Assembly (NCBI GenBank): GCA_026315105.1
Contig: CM048750.1
Span: 260,639,151-260,703,150 of the forward strand
Source of the DNA: Locusta migratoria
Lineage: Eukaryota; Arthropoda; Insecta; Orthoptera; Acrididae
Reading direction: 5' to 3'
DNA: 64,000 nt
In this document: positions 41,666-52,783 of the stretch, piece after piece
How the letters are laid out: each line of letters begins with the position of its first letter
Position numbering within the stretch: the stretch's first letter is position 1
Notes under the pieces: generated by a model
The model's input: the letters and a program-made list of their open reading frames with translations, nothing else
Told to the model about the DNA's origin: nothing
Databases searched by the model: none
Program-made: the position numbers and the translations under genes

Positions 41666-42685
41666 TCTGTGTACCATCCAGACTATAGTCACTCGTCCGA
41701 AATGTACGCTAAGTTCTTCCAGGCTACAGTCATTCGTAACCAGTACAGGCAAAGAAATTAAACTTTGAACAAACTATTAAGGCAAGACAGGTGATAATAT
41801 TTTAATATATAATGAATATGTGGGAGAGATATTAAAATGATAGTTTAAAGAGGTAAAAGTTCAAAAAAGAGTATGTTTGTCAAAGCTACACTCAAATGTC
41901 ATATAAATACGGTCAGAAAGAATATTACGTGTTGGGTGCATAGATATTACCACAATAGTAGAGTAGTAATCGTATCACCATAATTTTTTTAAAATTATTT
42001 ACATTATTATTTTTGTCCGAAATGTTTGCAAAAAATTATAAAACTACAAATCTAAAGTGGGCCGTAAAAAAAGTCAGAGTTGTTTTTTTTTTTTTTTAAG
42101 TATCCAAAGAACTCGTTAAAAGTCAAAGACCGAAACGCTGACAGGTGTTGTAGTTGATGCACACAGGTTTCACACACCGGCGGTACAATTCAAACACATC
42201 ACCACAGTTCCAAGCTGAAAGTCGCTGAGTAAAGACGCAGCAAGGTCAGTGTGCCGAACACGCAACTATGTTTGGCAACTTAGAAGCAACAAATTTAATT
42301 TCCTTGCCACATTGATACAACTTCCTTGAGAATTACTGGACGATTTTTTGCATGCTTTTCGGAATGGAAGTCATTATTCCCATTTTTACATGAACAACGA
42401 CAGAAACATAAAATGTGCATAACGAGTGTTTTGCGTTTCAGACAAGACTTAGAAACGATGTACGCTCATTAAGAATGGTCCAACTCTATAAAAACTTTAT
42501 AAAGAAGCACATCCTTTTCCAAATTTCTTAGATTTACTTATTTCATCTTGTTCGTTTAGCTATCGATTGGTTCCTGTAAACAGTTTTCAGGCTTTGCGCT
42601 TATTTATAGTTAACACATTGCATTATTAAACAGCCTACCATAGATTCAATTCAGAAGTAATGTTAAACAACGAATTACATATGTC
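41666..42685. other. No recognised feature
   Basis: AT-rich sequence with a T-run near 42083. No ORF with a recognisable domain. Confidence 0.45.
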
Positions 42686-43736
42686 TAATATATAAAGCAG
42701 TATGTCCGTATATTTGTACGTGTTGCATAGAAATCTATTATTTTGTTCCAATCTTTATGAAATTTTGCACACGTAAGCTTCAAGCTATGAGAACGGTCGC
42801 CGTAACTGTAAGAATCACACATGATATATAGTTCGCGAGATATGACGTAATAAACAATGAGATGCTCGGAAAAATACTGCATTTAGCGTCAATACTGCTC
42901 ATTTTCTCCTAAACCACTGGATCGATTTCAACCAAATTTGGTACACACATTCCTTGCCGTGAGGTACAATTGCTGCATGGCTAAGAATCATATACAACAC
43001 ATGGTTCAAAAGATATTACGTCATAAACAATAGAAATCGCAAATAATGTCATATAATGCGGCGAGACTTTCGAAATACACTGTATGAGAATGACAGTACT
43101 TAGCGACTTGCAACAAACTTTAAACATAATTTCAAATCTTTATTAAACTTTTTCTTGCTGGCAGCCATAGTAAAATGAGAAGGAGAAGGAGAAAAGTTTA
43201 TCGCTTACTACTTTCCCGCTGTTTATGGAGTAAAACTACGGCTCTCGGTATGACGTTAGAGTTTATAATACGAACACTACAAATTGTAGCAACAGAAAAT
43301 TTTACAGACAGTATACACATATATAGTTGAATTTAGCTTCTAAATTTTATCACATTCCGACTCGTAGTTCATGAGATATGAGCACATAAACAGTAACGTT
43401 CCGCTGTCCATGGACTAAAACTACGGCTGTCGGTATGACGTTACATTTATAATTTTTACACTAAAAATTGTAGCTGCAGGAAATTTTACAGACAATATAC
43501 ACGCATATAGTTGAGCGTACCTTCTAAATTGTATCAAAGTACGACACATAATTAATGAGATATGAGCACATAAACAGTAACTTTCACGCACCAAGTTTTA
43601 ATCTATTACTTCTTTACTACTAATTGTATTCTCAAGAGATTTTACAGTTATACAGCCCTTATACAAATGAATATATACCGAAGAAATGGCAGGAATAAAT
43701 AAATAAATACCCGGGCAACGCCGGGTTTTCAGCTTG
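42686..43736 (+). mobile_element. Non-autonomous Helitron 3, uninterrupted
   Basis: It starts TCTAATATATAAAGCAG and ends CCCGGGCAACGCCGGGTTTTCAGCTTG; the 3' hairpin CCCGG-GCAACG-CCGGG lies about 9 bases before a CTTG that replaces the usual CTAG. It is the same family as Helitron 1 and shows that element's sequence without the LTR insertion. It contains three imperfect tandem blocks with ACTACGGC...TATGACGTTA and GAGATATGAGCACATAAACA. No proteins are encoded. Confidence 0.85.
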
Positions 43737-43889
43737 TTTTGCATAAAATAAATTTCACTTAGACTTATATATCTGTATTAGGGAACCCTTTGTATTCAGA
43801 CAAGCACTGGTCTGGTTGTTTTATGGTGCGACTACTTCCACCTGTGGCGGCGACCCCCCGAGCAAGTTTTCGGGACTGCCCTGGGTGTC

Positions 43890-44160
43890 GCGACCCACAC
43901 GTTGGAAAACACTGGTCTAACGCACCGCTCTCGGAGACAGGGAGGCGTACCGGCCACGGTTCTAATCCGCCCGGCGGTTTAACGAGGGGAGTCAGAGTGC
44001 CGGCCATTCTGGATGAGGTTTTTAGGCGGTTTTTCACATCACGCTAGGTGAATAACGGCCTGGTTCCAAAGTCCTGCCTCAGTTACACGATTCGCAAATA
44101 TTTCGCAACACTTTACACTTTCGCACATATGACACTATTTGCAGACATTTGGGGTACATA
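43890..44160 (+). mobile_element. tRNA-derived SINE, family F
   Basis: Contains GGCGTACCGGCCACGGTTCTAATCCGCCCGGCGG (decayed B box), TTTTTAGGCGGTTTTTCACATC and CTCAGTTACACGATTCGCAAA. I recognise this body from orthopteran repeats. TSDs were not found. Confidence 0.65.
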
Positions 44161-44189
44161 CTTCCTCCCAGGGACCATGGGGTGGCGAC

Positions 44190-44445
44190 AGGAAGGTAAG
44201 GCGATGCTCACCGTCTTTTTCGACGTTCGAGGCCCGATACTCAATGAATTCCTCGAGTACGGAAAAGCCATTAACCGTGACGTCTACAGTGTGACACAAC
44301 ATAGCCTACACAAGTCCATCAACAGCAAACGGCCTGGGCGTGATTCTGGTCCATGATAACGCGCGTCCACACGTCTTCAGGGTCACACAAAGTGTACTGG
44401 CCAAGTTCAAGTGGGAGCCTTACCTGTTCAGGGCACAGCCTTGAA
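44190..44445 (+). pseudogene. Mariner transposase catalytic-domain relic
   Basis: Plus-strand frames give MLTVFFDVRGPILNEFLEYGKAINRDVY and, after a frame change, GVILVHDNARPHVFRVTQSVLAKFKWEP. The first block holds the first catalytic aspartate neighbourhood and HDNARPH the second, as in mariner DD34D transposases. It is followed by noncoding DNA, so the third aspartate region is missing. Confidence 0.8.
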
Positions 44446-45280
44446 TTTTTTAAGGGGGAGGTTACAACTAGGTCAGAGATAAAAGCTAGATAGAGAGTTT
44501 GGTAACTGTGATAGGAAAATTTTTTGTAAGTTATCTGTCTCTTTAATATTTTCTGTAACACTTTCCCTCGGAGATGTTACCACCACATTCGTGCCAAAGT
44601 CGCAAGATTTAATTACATATCACTGCACGTGATGGCTGTAGAGCTATATGCATCGTCAGTGCGCGCAGTTAAAGTTTCTGGTAACTAACCTGGCTTCTTC
44701 TTTTCCGTTGTTGTAACCACGCAGAAACAGTGCAATGGTCGTTGATACTTTTAACTTGAAGTACTGTGGATCTTTTAAAATTAATGCTTGGTTACGACTG
44801 TTTTAAATAAGTCGGGATGCCAGTTGTTTCATAATATTTGTTAATATGTCATGAAACAACAAGCAACATAAGTAATACTGTCTGTGATCTTCGTACACCT
44901 GAATCCCAATTACAATAGTTAATAATATAAACTGTCGGACAGATAATTTTAAGAGCCGTTTGCGCTGGATTGCTCGCAACTGGGCAGTGCTGGTTCCGCG
45001 CACCACCAATTTTGGCGCTTAACCCACTACCTACAATCAATTGTTTCTTAAAAGTAGAACATAATCACACATACAACAGATACCACAATAAAGCTTCATG
45101 TAAACACATCAATTACACAAAATCACGTTAAATTCTATACAATAATTTATCTAATATTTACAATCAAAAAATCATAGAGAGCACTTCATACAGAGGTGGT
45201 GCTTCAGATGACTGGGGGTTCACTTCTTTCAGTGCCGGATCTACGATATTTCACAACCGTGGCCGAAACACACTCGGAGT
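44446..45280. other. No recognised feature
   Basis: AT-rich DNA. Minus-strand ORFs at 44319-44561 and 44803-45040 have no family motif. Confidence 0.4.
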
Positions 45281-45291
45281 CCAAACAGACA

Positions 45292-45491
45292 AAAAATGTT
45301 CAAATGTTTGTAAAGCTTATGGGTCTTAACTGTGGGGTCATCAGTCCCTAAACTTACAAACTACTTATGAAGTCACTTATACTAAAGACGACACAAACAA
45401 TCATGCCCGAGGGGCATTCGAATTCCCGACGGGAAACGGCCTCGCGCATCGGAGCATAGCGCCTCAATGCACTCGGCAGCTCCGCCGCAGC
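45292..45491 (-). mobile_element. tRNA-derived SINE, mosaic of A-type tail and B-like head
   Basis: The tail (GGGACTGATGACCCCACAG) and ATGATTGTTTGTGTCG body are family A, while the head reads GCGGCGGAGCTGCCGAGTGC, closer to family B. CCAAACAGACA (45281-45291) and CCAAAGAGACA (45492-45502) form a TSD with one mismatch. Confidence 0.75.
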
Positions 45492-45502
45492 CCAAAGAGA
45501 CA

Positions 45503-46365
45503 ATTTGGCCCAATATTTACCCTAAAAATCACAACACATTCGCAAATAATGTACAAAGATGTGTGGTAAGTAACAATACAAAAGCCATTGTTGTTCCCGT
45601 AGAGATTAAAAAAAAAAAATAACAAGCGTGCAGTCGATCTCGAACACACTATCTCTGAAACCGCACGACTATTCTTCCTTGCTGGAGAGTACTGACATTA
45701 TTCTTGATCGGATCTTCTGGAGGCCTTTACGGTGGATGCGTTTTTAATTGATAGATATAATTTACGAAATATGAAATGTTTTTCATAAATCGCCCATCCG
45801 CCAAAAACAAATATGAAAGGCGTATGTTGACTTCATGGAGGATTTGCCCATGCGCAAGGCAAGGTGCGCGTAGCTCCATTTTGCTTGCTTCGGGACCATT
45901 CTTTAAAAAAAAATATATATATAATAATAATAATAAAATAAAATAATAAAATAAAATAAAATAAAATAAAAATCTTTATTACAATATCAAACAATACAAC
46001 CCATTACCTAAGACTAAATGGGCAATAGTATAATACATGGATTTCTTATGGCTAAATGGTGACATTACGTATTGCTGTGGAAACCACTGGACATCTTGCT
46101 GGTGTTGATGTTTATACTGGTTGATGTGTGTGTGATGTTTTGTGTTCTATGTTTCTGCTGTGTTGTTACATATGTGCCAGCATCACAAACCTTTTTGAGT
46201 GGCCTGCTCACCGAGCGTGCCCCTGGCACTGTGCGTAACTGCCAGAGCTCGAGTAGCCAGGAGCTGGCGTCTGTACCAGCTCCAATGCCAACCTTAAAAG
46301 CGCCGTTTCCCCTCTCCTCTCCCTGCCGCGGGAGCGCCCATATGCTGCCCCCAGGGAGCGATCAG
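45503..46365. other. Unassigned sequence with an A-rich microsatellite
   Basis: A complex ATAATAA/AAAAT repeat occupies about 45909-45972. The ORF at 46072-46455 begins with hydrophobic residues but runs into a SINE, so it is not taken as a gene. Confidence 0.4.
45909..45972 (+). repeat. AT-rich microsatellite (ATA / AAAAT units)
   Basis: Repeated ATAATAATAATAAAAT and AAAATAAAAT runs. Confidence 0.9.
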
Positions 46366-46520
46366 CCACGTTGCGGATCGCGAGGCCTCTTGCGTCGGAG
46401 GTTAGAATCCTCCCTCGGGCGTGGAAGTGTGCGTGTTGTCCTTAGGTTAAAGTAGTTTTTAAGCTACGGACTAGTAAGCTAGCAGTTGAGTCCGATAGAT
46501 TTACAAATGTTTGAACAATT
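46366..46520 (+). mobile_element. Degraded SINE, family B variant
   Basis: Retains CGTTGCGGATCGCGAGGCC, GGAGGTTAGAATCCTCCC, TTAAAGTAGTTTTTAAGC and a decayed GGACTAGTAAGC...AGTCCG hairpin. The 5' head is missing. Confidence 0.7.
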
Positions 46521-46523
46521 GAT

Positions 46524-47020
46524 CTTCAGCCGCGCATGCGCAGTGCAACGCTGCGCCTACTGCCTATAGTAGGCGGCCGCGCTACGACTCGACGTAAAAC
46601 GTTTCTCATGCGATAAAAATGCTTTGGATGTGCATGTAGAATATAATAATAATAATTTCGTGTGGCTCATTGGCCTGGTGCAAGTCTTTCAATTGGACGC
46701 CACTTCGGCGACTTGCGTGTCTCTAGCCTACCCCTGTTATCCAACTGGGGAAAGGGGACCTACAGCTTAACGTGGGATCCGAACCACGTGTCGTTTCTGG
46801 CGACTACTCACATCGTTGAGAGGTGAAGGATGGGTTAAACTGTAGACTGAAAAAATCCGAGGTCCGACCGGGTCTCTGCGACCCTACGGTTTCCACTCGA
46901 ACGCCTTACCCCAAGACTACCGGGCCCGACTGCATGTAGAATGATCTGATAGAAGAACGAAACGAAGAATGATTTTTTTAAAACATTTACTTATTTTCTT
47001 TTTGTCACGACGATCTTTTT
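46524..47020 (+). repeat. Interspersed repeat of unknown class, copy 2, split by a SINE
   Basis: Matches 36096-36365 in order (CAGCCGCGCATGCGCAGTGC, CGTTTCTCATGCGATAAAAAT, GATCTGATAGAAGAACG, CACGACGATC). The SINE at 46643-46930 interrupts it. Confidence 0.7.
46643..46930 (-). mobile_element. tRNA-derived SINE, family D, exact 12-bp TSD
   Basis: TGCATGTAGAAT at 46631-46642 and 46931-46942. On the minus strand it starts GTCGGGCCCGGTAGTCTTGG and ends in an ATT repeat. It contains the GACTTGCACCAGGCCAATG body. A head with A-box-like GTCTTGGGGTAAGGCG supports a tRNA origin. Confidence 0.88.
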
Positions 47021-47035
47021 TAGGGGGGTGGGGAT

Positions 47036-47735
47036 GTTCACTGTACGAGTGAGCACATAGGACGCCCCGCCACTGGCTCGTATAGATTGTTCTACGAGAA
47101 CGAGTTTTTTTTAGCGTCTTCAGCAGTGACTTTTATTGGTTAGCTGAACTGACGCTCGGCGTAGAAAGCGGCACCTGACTTCTGCAAGTGTCTTGCGAGA
47201 GCTTTGTTTGGGATTCAGACGACTGCCGAGTGACGGCATCGGCCGTTTCTCCGACCGCCGCGTGCGGAGTCTTCAGGTTGGCCGCTCACCGCTGCGGCGG
47301 TCCCGAGCATCACGATGCGCTCTGACGCAACGTGTTTTGTCTCCGTGCCCGCGCGGTCACGCCCGGCCTACGGCAGATGGCTGATGCGCCTACGTCACCA
47401 GCCCTGAGTCCTGGCGTCCTCTAGAAGAGGGCTAGACGGGCCAAGGGCGCGCTAGCCGGAAGCGCAGAGGCTGGTTCTGGCTGGACGTTTGACGTTTACG
47501 ACGATGTCCTCCGCTCTTCCTGCCGCGGAAGATCTCATCGCCACGGCCAGTCTGCGCATGACAGGACCGGCAGCGATAAGGAAGGAAGGAAAGAACTAAG
47601 CAAAGTGATGTCATGCAAACGCGGGGGAGCCAACTGCAAGAAATATATGACTCGTTCTCGTAGAACTATTCTTCTTCGAGGAATTGGCAGCGCGTCCAAT
47701 GTGTTCACTGGTTCAGTGAGCCCCCCCCCCCCCCC
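47036..47735. mobile_element. GC-rich non-autonomous element with ~80-bp terminal inverted repeats
   Basis: GTGAGCACATAGGACG...TTCTACGAGAACGAGT on the left (47053-47105) matches the reverse complement of 47650-47722 (GTGAACACATTGGACG...TTCTACGAGAACGAGT). The interior is GC-rich with CpG-rich words unlike its surroundings. A C18 A8 run abuts the right end. No transposase and no clear TSD, so the superfamily is undetermined. Confidence 0.65.
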
Positions 47736-47747
47736 CCCCAAAAAAAA
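47719..47747 (+). repeat. Poly(C)/poly(A) homopolymer junction
   Basis: A run of about 18 C followed by 8 A. It is likely unstable and prone to assembly error. Confidence 0.85.
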
Positions 47748-47868
47748 AGCTGCAGAGTAAAAGTAATAATAATAATATTCATGAAATTTACGGCCTTAAG
47801 TGCGAATGGATAAATTTAAATATGTGGATTCGAACCCAGGTCTCCTGCAGTTGCTCTGATCCCTCTTC

Positions 47869-48094
47869 GCCGCGGTGGAGTAGCCGAGCGGTCTAAAGCG
47901 TCTCGCTGCGGAGCGCGCGGTTGCTCGCCGTGGAGGTTCGAGTCCTCCCTGGGGCATGGGTGTGTGTCTTTGTCCTTAGGTTAGTTTACCTAGGTTTAAG
48001 TAGTTTGTAAGCTACGGACTGATGACCACGCAGTTTGGTCCGATAGATTTACAAACATTTGAACTTTATTTTTTTTTTTTTTTTTTTTTTTTTT
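47869..48094 (+). mobile_element. tRNA-derived SINE, family B, complete, exact 12-bp TSD
   Basis: TGATCCCTCTTC at 47857-47868 and 48095-48106. This is the best family B copy: GCCGCGGTGGAGTAGCCGAGCGG head, GGAGGTTCGAGTCC B box, GTGTGTCTTTGTCC body, CGGACTGATGACCACGCAG...GGTCCG hairpin, ACAAACATTTGAAC and a long T tail. Confidence 0.94.
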
Positions 48095-48185
48095 TGATCC
48101 CTCTTCCACTGGGGACACAGCAATCATCACCACTCTCCAAAAGAACAGACACCACATAATATATATAACTCGTATAATAAGCCGA

Positions 48186-48375
48186 TGATAGGCGCCTTGC
48201 TGCGGAGCGCGCGGATACTCGCCGTCGGAGGTTCGAGTTCTCCCTGGAGCATGGGTGAGTGTTTGTATGTGTGTGTGTTCTCCTTAAGTTACATTAACTT
48301 GATTTAAGTAATCTGTAAGCCTAAGGACTAATAAACAAGCAGTTAAGTCCCATCGATTTACAAACATTTGAATAG
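48186..48375 (+). mobile_element. tRNA-derived SINE, family B, diverged
   Basis: Retains TAGGCGCCTTGCTGCGGAGCG, GTCGGAGGTTCGAGTTCTCC, TAAGTAATCTGTAAGCC and a decayed terminal hairpin (GGACTAATAAACAAGCAG...AGTCCC). The first part of the head is missing. Confidence 0.8.
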
Positions 48376-48578
48376 GCAATGATCCCTTCTTCAGTGGGAA
48401 GGCATGTACTCGTATCAGTGCAAGAGGACGTGTCACCGTGTATTAGGGGTACTGGCGTATGCTGCACTCTGGAAAACAAATTCAAAATGTCTAGGTTGTT
48501 GTCGTACAAGTTGTCAATTTCTTTTTCCATGACCAATAAAGAGAATAAGAGAATTGAATTGTTGTTTGTGTGTATCTC

Positions 48579-48582
<4 letters not shown>

Positions 48583-48637
<55 letters not shown>
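48583..48637 (+). repeat. (AT)n microsatellite
   Basis: About 27 uninterrupted AT dinucleotides. Overlapping YI-repeat ORFs are artefacts of this. Confidence 0.95.
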
Positions 48638-48639
<2 letters not shown>

Positions 48640-48641
<2 letters not shown>

Positions 48642-49239
48642 TGCAAAAATCGGAAGACAGAGCAGTGACTTTCACTATCTACCATCACAGCAGCTGGACA
48701 TAACTACTGGCTACTGCTAAGACGGCAGCACTGATTCATACTTCGAGTGACGCAGCTTGCGACAAATCAAGGCCCTGCTGAAAGAATACGCCGTTCTGAA
48801 AGCGGCTTCACTTAAGTGAGTGTGGCAGCGGGCAGGCTAACACATGCCCGCGGTGTGCACTTAGCGAGGGCGAAGCCCTGTTTAGCTGACGGAGCAGCTG
48901 CCACAGCCGGCCGTTCCGTGCGCGCCCACTGAAATTGCCCTCCCTGTGGGAAAGCCCGTCTGACTGAGCGATCTTCCCACCGTAGCCATGAGAAACGGAA
49001 CGGCCAGCCCTGCAGGGAATACATACAGTCCCACGTGTGGCGACCACCTCGCAGGAAATTACGCTGACTCTGCGGATTTCCTTCGCGGTAGTAGGCTCCC
49101 GATACACCAGTCCAAGCGTGGTAGCGGAGTTATGATCAACTCGAAGGGCGCCTTCAGGACTACAGAGCTTTACAGGCCATGGCACTGTAGCAGGTTGCAT
49201 ATTCTTGCCTTCCCCTGACAAACTACACTGGTCAAAACA
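48640..49239. other. GC-rich unassigned stretch
   Basis: Both strands are open here (48808-49221 minus, 48988-49218 plus), as expected from composition. The minus strand begins TGTCAGGGGAAGG at 49219, LTR-like, but I found no matching CA end, TSD or second copy in the window. Confidence 0.35.
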
Positions 49240-50965
49240 GATATGGGACTAGCTCTTTACTCACACGAAGTGATGAGTGCTATCGACAAGGGTTCTCAAA
49301 TTGATTTCGTATTTATTGATTTCTCGAAGGCTTTAGATACCATAAATCACAAGCGGCTTTTAATCAAGTTGCGTGGTTATAGTATCATCATCATCATCAT
49401 CAGTTTCCAGCTCCAGTTTCCCGGGTGTGGTGTACAAGCGATTGCCATCTCCTCCTGTCTTCATACATATTATGTTCCAGAATGTCTTCCCATTTGTGTC
49501 CTTTCCCCTCCACATCTGATCTTACAGTCTCTATCCAGCGTTTTCTTTGTCTTCCCCGAGGTCTTCTTCCTATGAGGTTGAGATTGAAATACTTTTTAGC
49601 AGGTCTTTCACTATTCATTCTCATTAAGTGCCCATACCACTGAAGTCTACGTTCGTTTATGATGTTGGCGACAGGAACCTCAATACCAGCTACTTTTCTA
49701 TTCACCTCATTCCTAATTTTATCCTGCCTGGTTGTTTGATTAATAGTTCTAATGAATCTCATTTCCATTGCCTGGATTCTCTGGTTAGTAGGATACATGT
49801 TTCTAAGCCGTATGTAAGGATTGGAACGAAATAGGTATGGTACATGGTTGCTTTTGTTTTTTTGTGGCATTTTATCATCCCAGAGAAGATTTCTTATTTG
49901 ACTGTAAAAACTGGATGCTTTCTGTGTTCTGCTGAGTATTTCCTACTTATATCGCCCTAAATTTGCGAATGGGTAGGGGATTTCCTGTCAGAGAGGACAC
50001 AGTTTGTAGTAATCGATGGTAAGGCATCGACTAAAACAGAGATGATATCGGGCGTTCCACAGGGTAGTGTTATTGGTCCTCTGCTCTTCCTTATTTGCAT
50101 AAACGATTTGGGAGAAAATCTAAGTACCTCTCTTAGGTAGTTTGCAGATGACGCCGTCATGTACCGTCTAGTAAACTTATCTGAAGATCAAAACCAACTG
50201 CTGAACAATTTAAATAAGATATCAGTATAGTGTAAAAATTTCAATTGACTCTAAATAATGCGAAGTGTGAAGTCGTTCACATGAATACGAAAAGAAATCC
50301 GTTAAACTTTAATTACAAGATAAATCAGTCAAACGTGAAGGCTGTAAACTCTACAAAATATCTAGGAATTACTATTACGATTTAAGCTGGAAGGAACACG
50401 TAGATAATGTCGTGGGAAAGGCGAACCAGAGACTGCGTTTTATTGGTAGAACCCTTAAAAAATAGAACTACTAAAGAAACTGCATACACTACGCTTGTCC
50501 GTCCTTTTTTGGAGTATTGCTGCCCAGTGTGGGATCCTTATCAGGTGGGTTTGATATATTTGTCTGTGACGGAGGACATAGAAAGAGTTCAAAGAAGGGC
50601 TGCTCGTTTTGTATTGTCACGATACGGAGGAGACAGCGTCACGGAAATGATATAGGACCTGGGATGGGAATCATTCCAACATCGCTTATCGCTGCGGCGT
50701 GGTCTACTTACGAAACTCCAATCATCAACATTCTCCTCCGAATGCGAAAATATATTGTTGACTCCCACCTACATAGCTAGAAATGATCATCAGAATAAAA
50801 TACGAGAAATCAGAGCTCGAACGGAGAGATTCAGATGTTCCTTCTTCTCGCGCGCTATTCGAGAATGGAATGGGAGATGAATAGTATAACGGTGGTTCGA
50901 TGAACCCTCTGCCAGGCACTTAAATGTGATTTGCAGAGTATCCCATGTAGATGTAGATGTAGAGA
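49240..50965 (+). mobile_element. Jockey-like LINE relic, split by an RTE-like fragment
   Basis: Plus-strand fragments: LALYSHEVMSAIDKGSQIDFVFIDFSKALDTINHKRLLIKLRGY (to about 49385), then from 49940 sequence encoding SGVPQGSVIGPLLFLICINDLGENL and FADDAVMYRL, and RT thumb (RNRTTKETAYTTLVRPFLEYCCPVWDP, 50407-50655). It ends with GTAGATGTAGATGTAGAG near 50965. It is of the same superfamily as 30612-32665. Multiple stops and shifts. Confidence 0.87.
49386..49925 (-). mobile_element. RTE-like LINE 3' fragment inserted in the Jockey-like LINE
   Basis: The minus-strand ORF of 156 codons carries the C-terminal region of a LINE ORF2 (RLQWYGHLMRM, RRPRGRQRKRW). It ends in CTGATGATGATGATGATG near 49390, a short-repeat 3' tail. 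It is strongly 5'-truncated and different from the 23290 family. Confidence 0.8.
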
Positions 50966-51837
50966 TATGTAGCTTCTGAAGTATTGTGATCGTCTTCTTC
51001 TTTAGCGTTCAACCCTGAGGCTGGGTTACAGCAGAGCGCCATTCCTCTCTTCCTTCTGCCTTCCTCTTCATTTCCACATACGTGTTACATCCAACATCAT
51101 TCATGCTCCGTTGCATGTATGAATGATATTCTTGGTCGCCCCCGTCGGTATCTTCCCTCAATAGCTCCTTCTGCTATTGTTCCAATGATGTCATTGTGTC
51201 TTAGGATATGCCCTGTAAGTTTGTCTCGTCTTGTTTGGATGTTCCTCCAAAGGGGTCTGTTTTCCTCTACTCTTCTAAGGACCTCTTCATTTGTCACTAT
51301 CTTTTTCCAGCTGATTTTCATCCTCCTTTTATTGCATCACATCTCCAGGGCCTCTAGCCGTCTTCTCTTCTCTCTTCCGATTGTACACGTTTCGCAACCA
51401 CACACTAAAAAAAGAAAAAAAGAAACAAACAAACAACTTTAATTATACGTTTTATTATCTCCATACTGATGTTCTTGCTGTGAGTAAGTTCCTTTTTAGG
51501 TTGAATGCAATTTGGCCTATTGTATTCTGCTCACAATTTCTTTGCGGATTCTACCATCCCTTGTAAGTATATTTCTCTGTCGCTTCTAGCTGCTCTCTTC
51601 CAATTCTTAATCTTGGAGATTCATATTCTGCTTCTGCATACCATCACATTAGTCTTTTTCTTGTTTATTCTCATACCATACAGGTTGTAAAGAATCCTTT
51701 CCATTGTTCTGAGGACTTCTTCTAGGTCTTCTTTTTTTCTCTGTAACTATAGCAATATCGTTTGCACAGAGTAGCACGTGTATCCTCTGACCATTAATCT
51801 TGATCCCCACTTCTGTAGTTTCACGAACTTGGTATAT

Positions 51838-51840
51838 TTA

Positions 51841-51873
<33 letters not shown>

Positions 51874-52640
51874 AAAAATGAAACTTTCACTCTGCAGCGG
51901 AGTGTGCGCTGATATGAAACTTCCTGGCAGATTAAAATTGTGTGCCGGAACCGGGACTCGAACCTGGGACCTTTGCCTTTCGCGGGCAAGCGCACTACCG
52001 ACTGTGCTATCCCGACACGACTCACGATGCCGCCTCACAACTTCACTTCTGCCAGTACCTCGCCTCCTACTTTCCAAACTTCACAGAAGCTCTCCTGCAA
52101 ACACGCAAGACTAGCACTCCTGGAAGAAAGGATATCAGCGCACACTCCGCTGCAGAGTGAAAGTTTCATTCTGGAAACATCCCTTAGGCCGTGGCTAAGG
52201 ATATGGTGGAGACATGACTTAGCCACGGCCTAAGGGATGTTTCCAGAATGAAACTTTCACTCTGAAGCGGAGTGTGCGCTGATATAAAACTTCCTGGCAG
52301 ATTAAAATTTTAATCTGCCAGGAAGTTTCATATCAGCGCACACTCCGCTGCAGAGTGAAAGTTTCATTCTGGAAACATCCCTTAGGCCGTGGCTAAGTCA
52401 TGTCTCCACCATATTCTTTCTTCCAGGAGTGCTAGTCTTGCGTGTTTGCAAGAGAGCTTCTGTGAAGTTTGGAAAGTAGGAGGCGAGGTACTGGCGAAAG
52501 TAAAGTTGTGAGGCGGCATCGTGAGTCGTGTCGGGATAGCACAGTCGGTAGTGCGCTTGCCCGCGAAAGGCAAAGGTCCCAGGTTCGAGTCCCGGTTCCG
52601 GCACACAATTTTAATCTGCCAGGAAGTTTCAATAAAAGAA
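51838..52640. mobile_element. Head-to-head SINE pair forming a long palindrome
   Basis: A minus copy (about 51886-52190) and a plus copy (about 52300-52632) of one tRNA-derived family face each other. The centre is a near-perfect palindrome (AAACTTCCTGGCAGATTAAA with its complement, around 52290-52330). A second smaller inverted segment (AACATCCCTTAGGCCGTGGC) lies between. The tRNA-like head (CACAGTCGGTAGTGCGC, GGTTCGAGTCCCGG) is at 52545-52602 in the plus copy. A poly(A) of about 30 precedes the minus copy. Confidence 0.82.
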
Positions 52641-52783
52641 AAGCTTATGGGACTAAACTTATGAACTAACTTATACTAAAGGCAACACAAACATCCATGC
52701 CCGAGGGAGGAATCGAACCTCCGACGCAGGAGGACGCGCGATCCACAACGTGGCGCTCCACCGCTCTGCTACTCCCGCGCGGC
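52641..52783 (-). mobile_element. tRNA-derived SINE, family B variant (CGCGCGGGAGTAG head)
   Basis: The minus strand starts GCCGCGCGGGAGTAGCAGAGCGG, with B box GAGGTTCGATTCC. The tail is truncated, lacking most of the hairpin. Same variant as 12215-12417. Confidence 0.8.

Noticed and set aside
47869..47945. SINE heads considered as functional tRNA genes
   Set aside because: All tRNA-like heads with A and B boxes here continue into a shared SINE body with 3' hairpin and are bounded by TSDs. None stands alone with a clean cloverleaf and T terminator.
48491..48720. ORFs with YIYIYI runs
   Set aside because: Produced by the (AT)n microsatellite.
48808..49221. GC-rich block considered as a solo LTR (starts TGTCAGGGG on the minus strand)
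   Set aside because: No matching CA end, TSD or second copy was found in the window.
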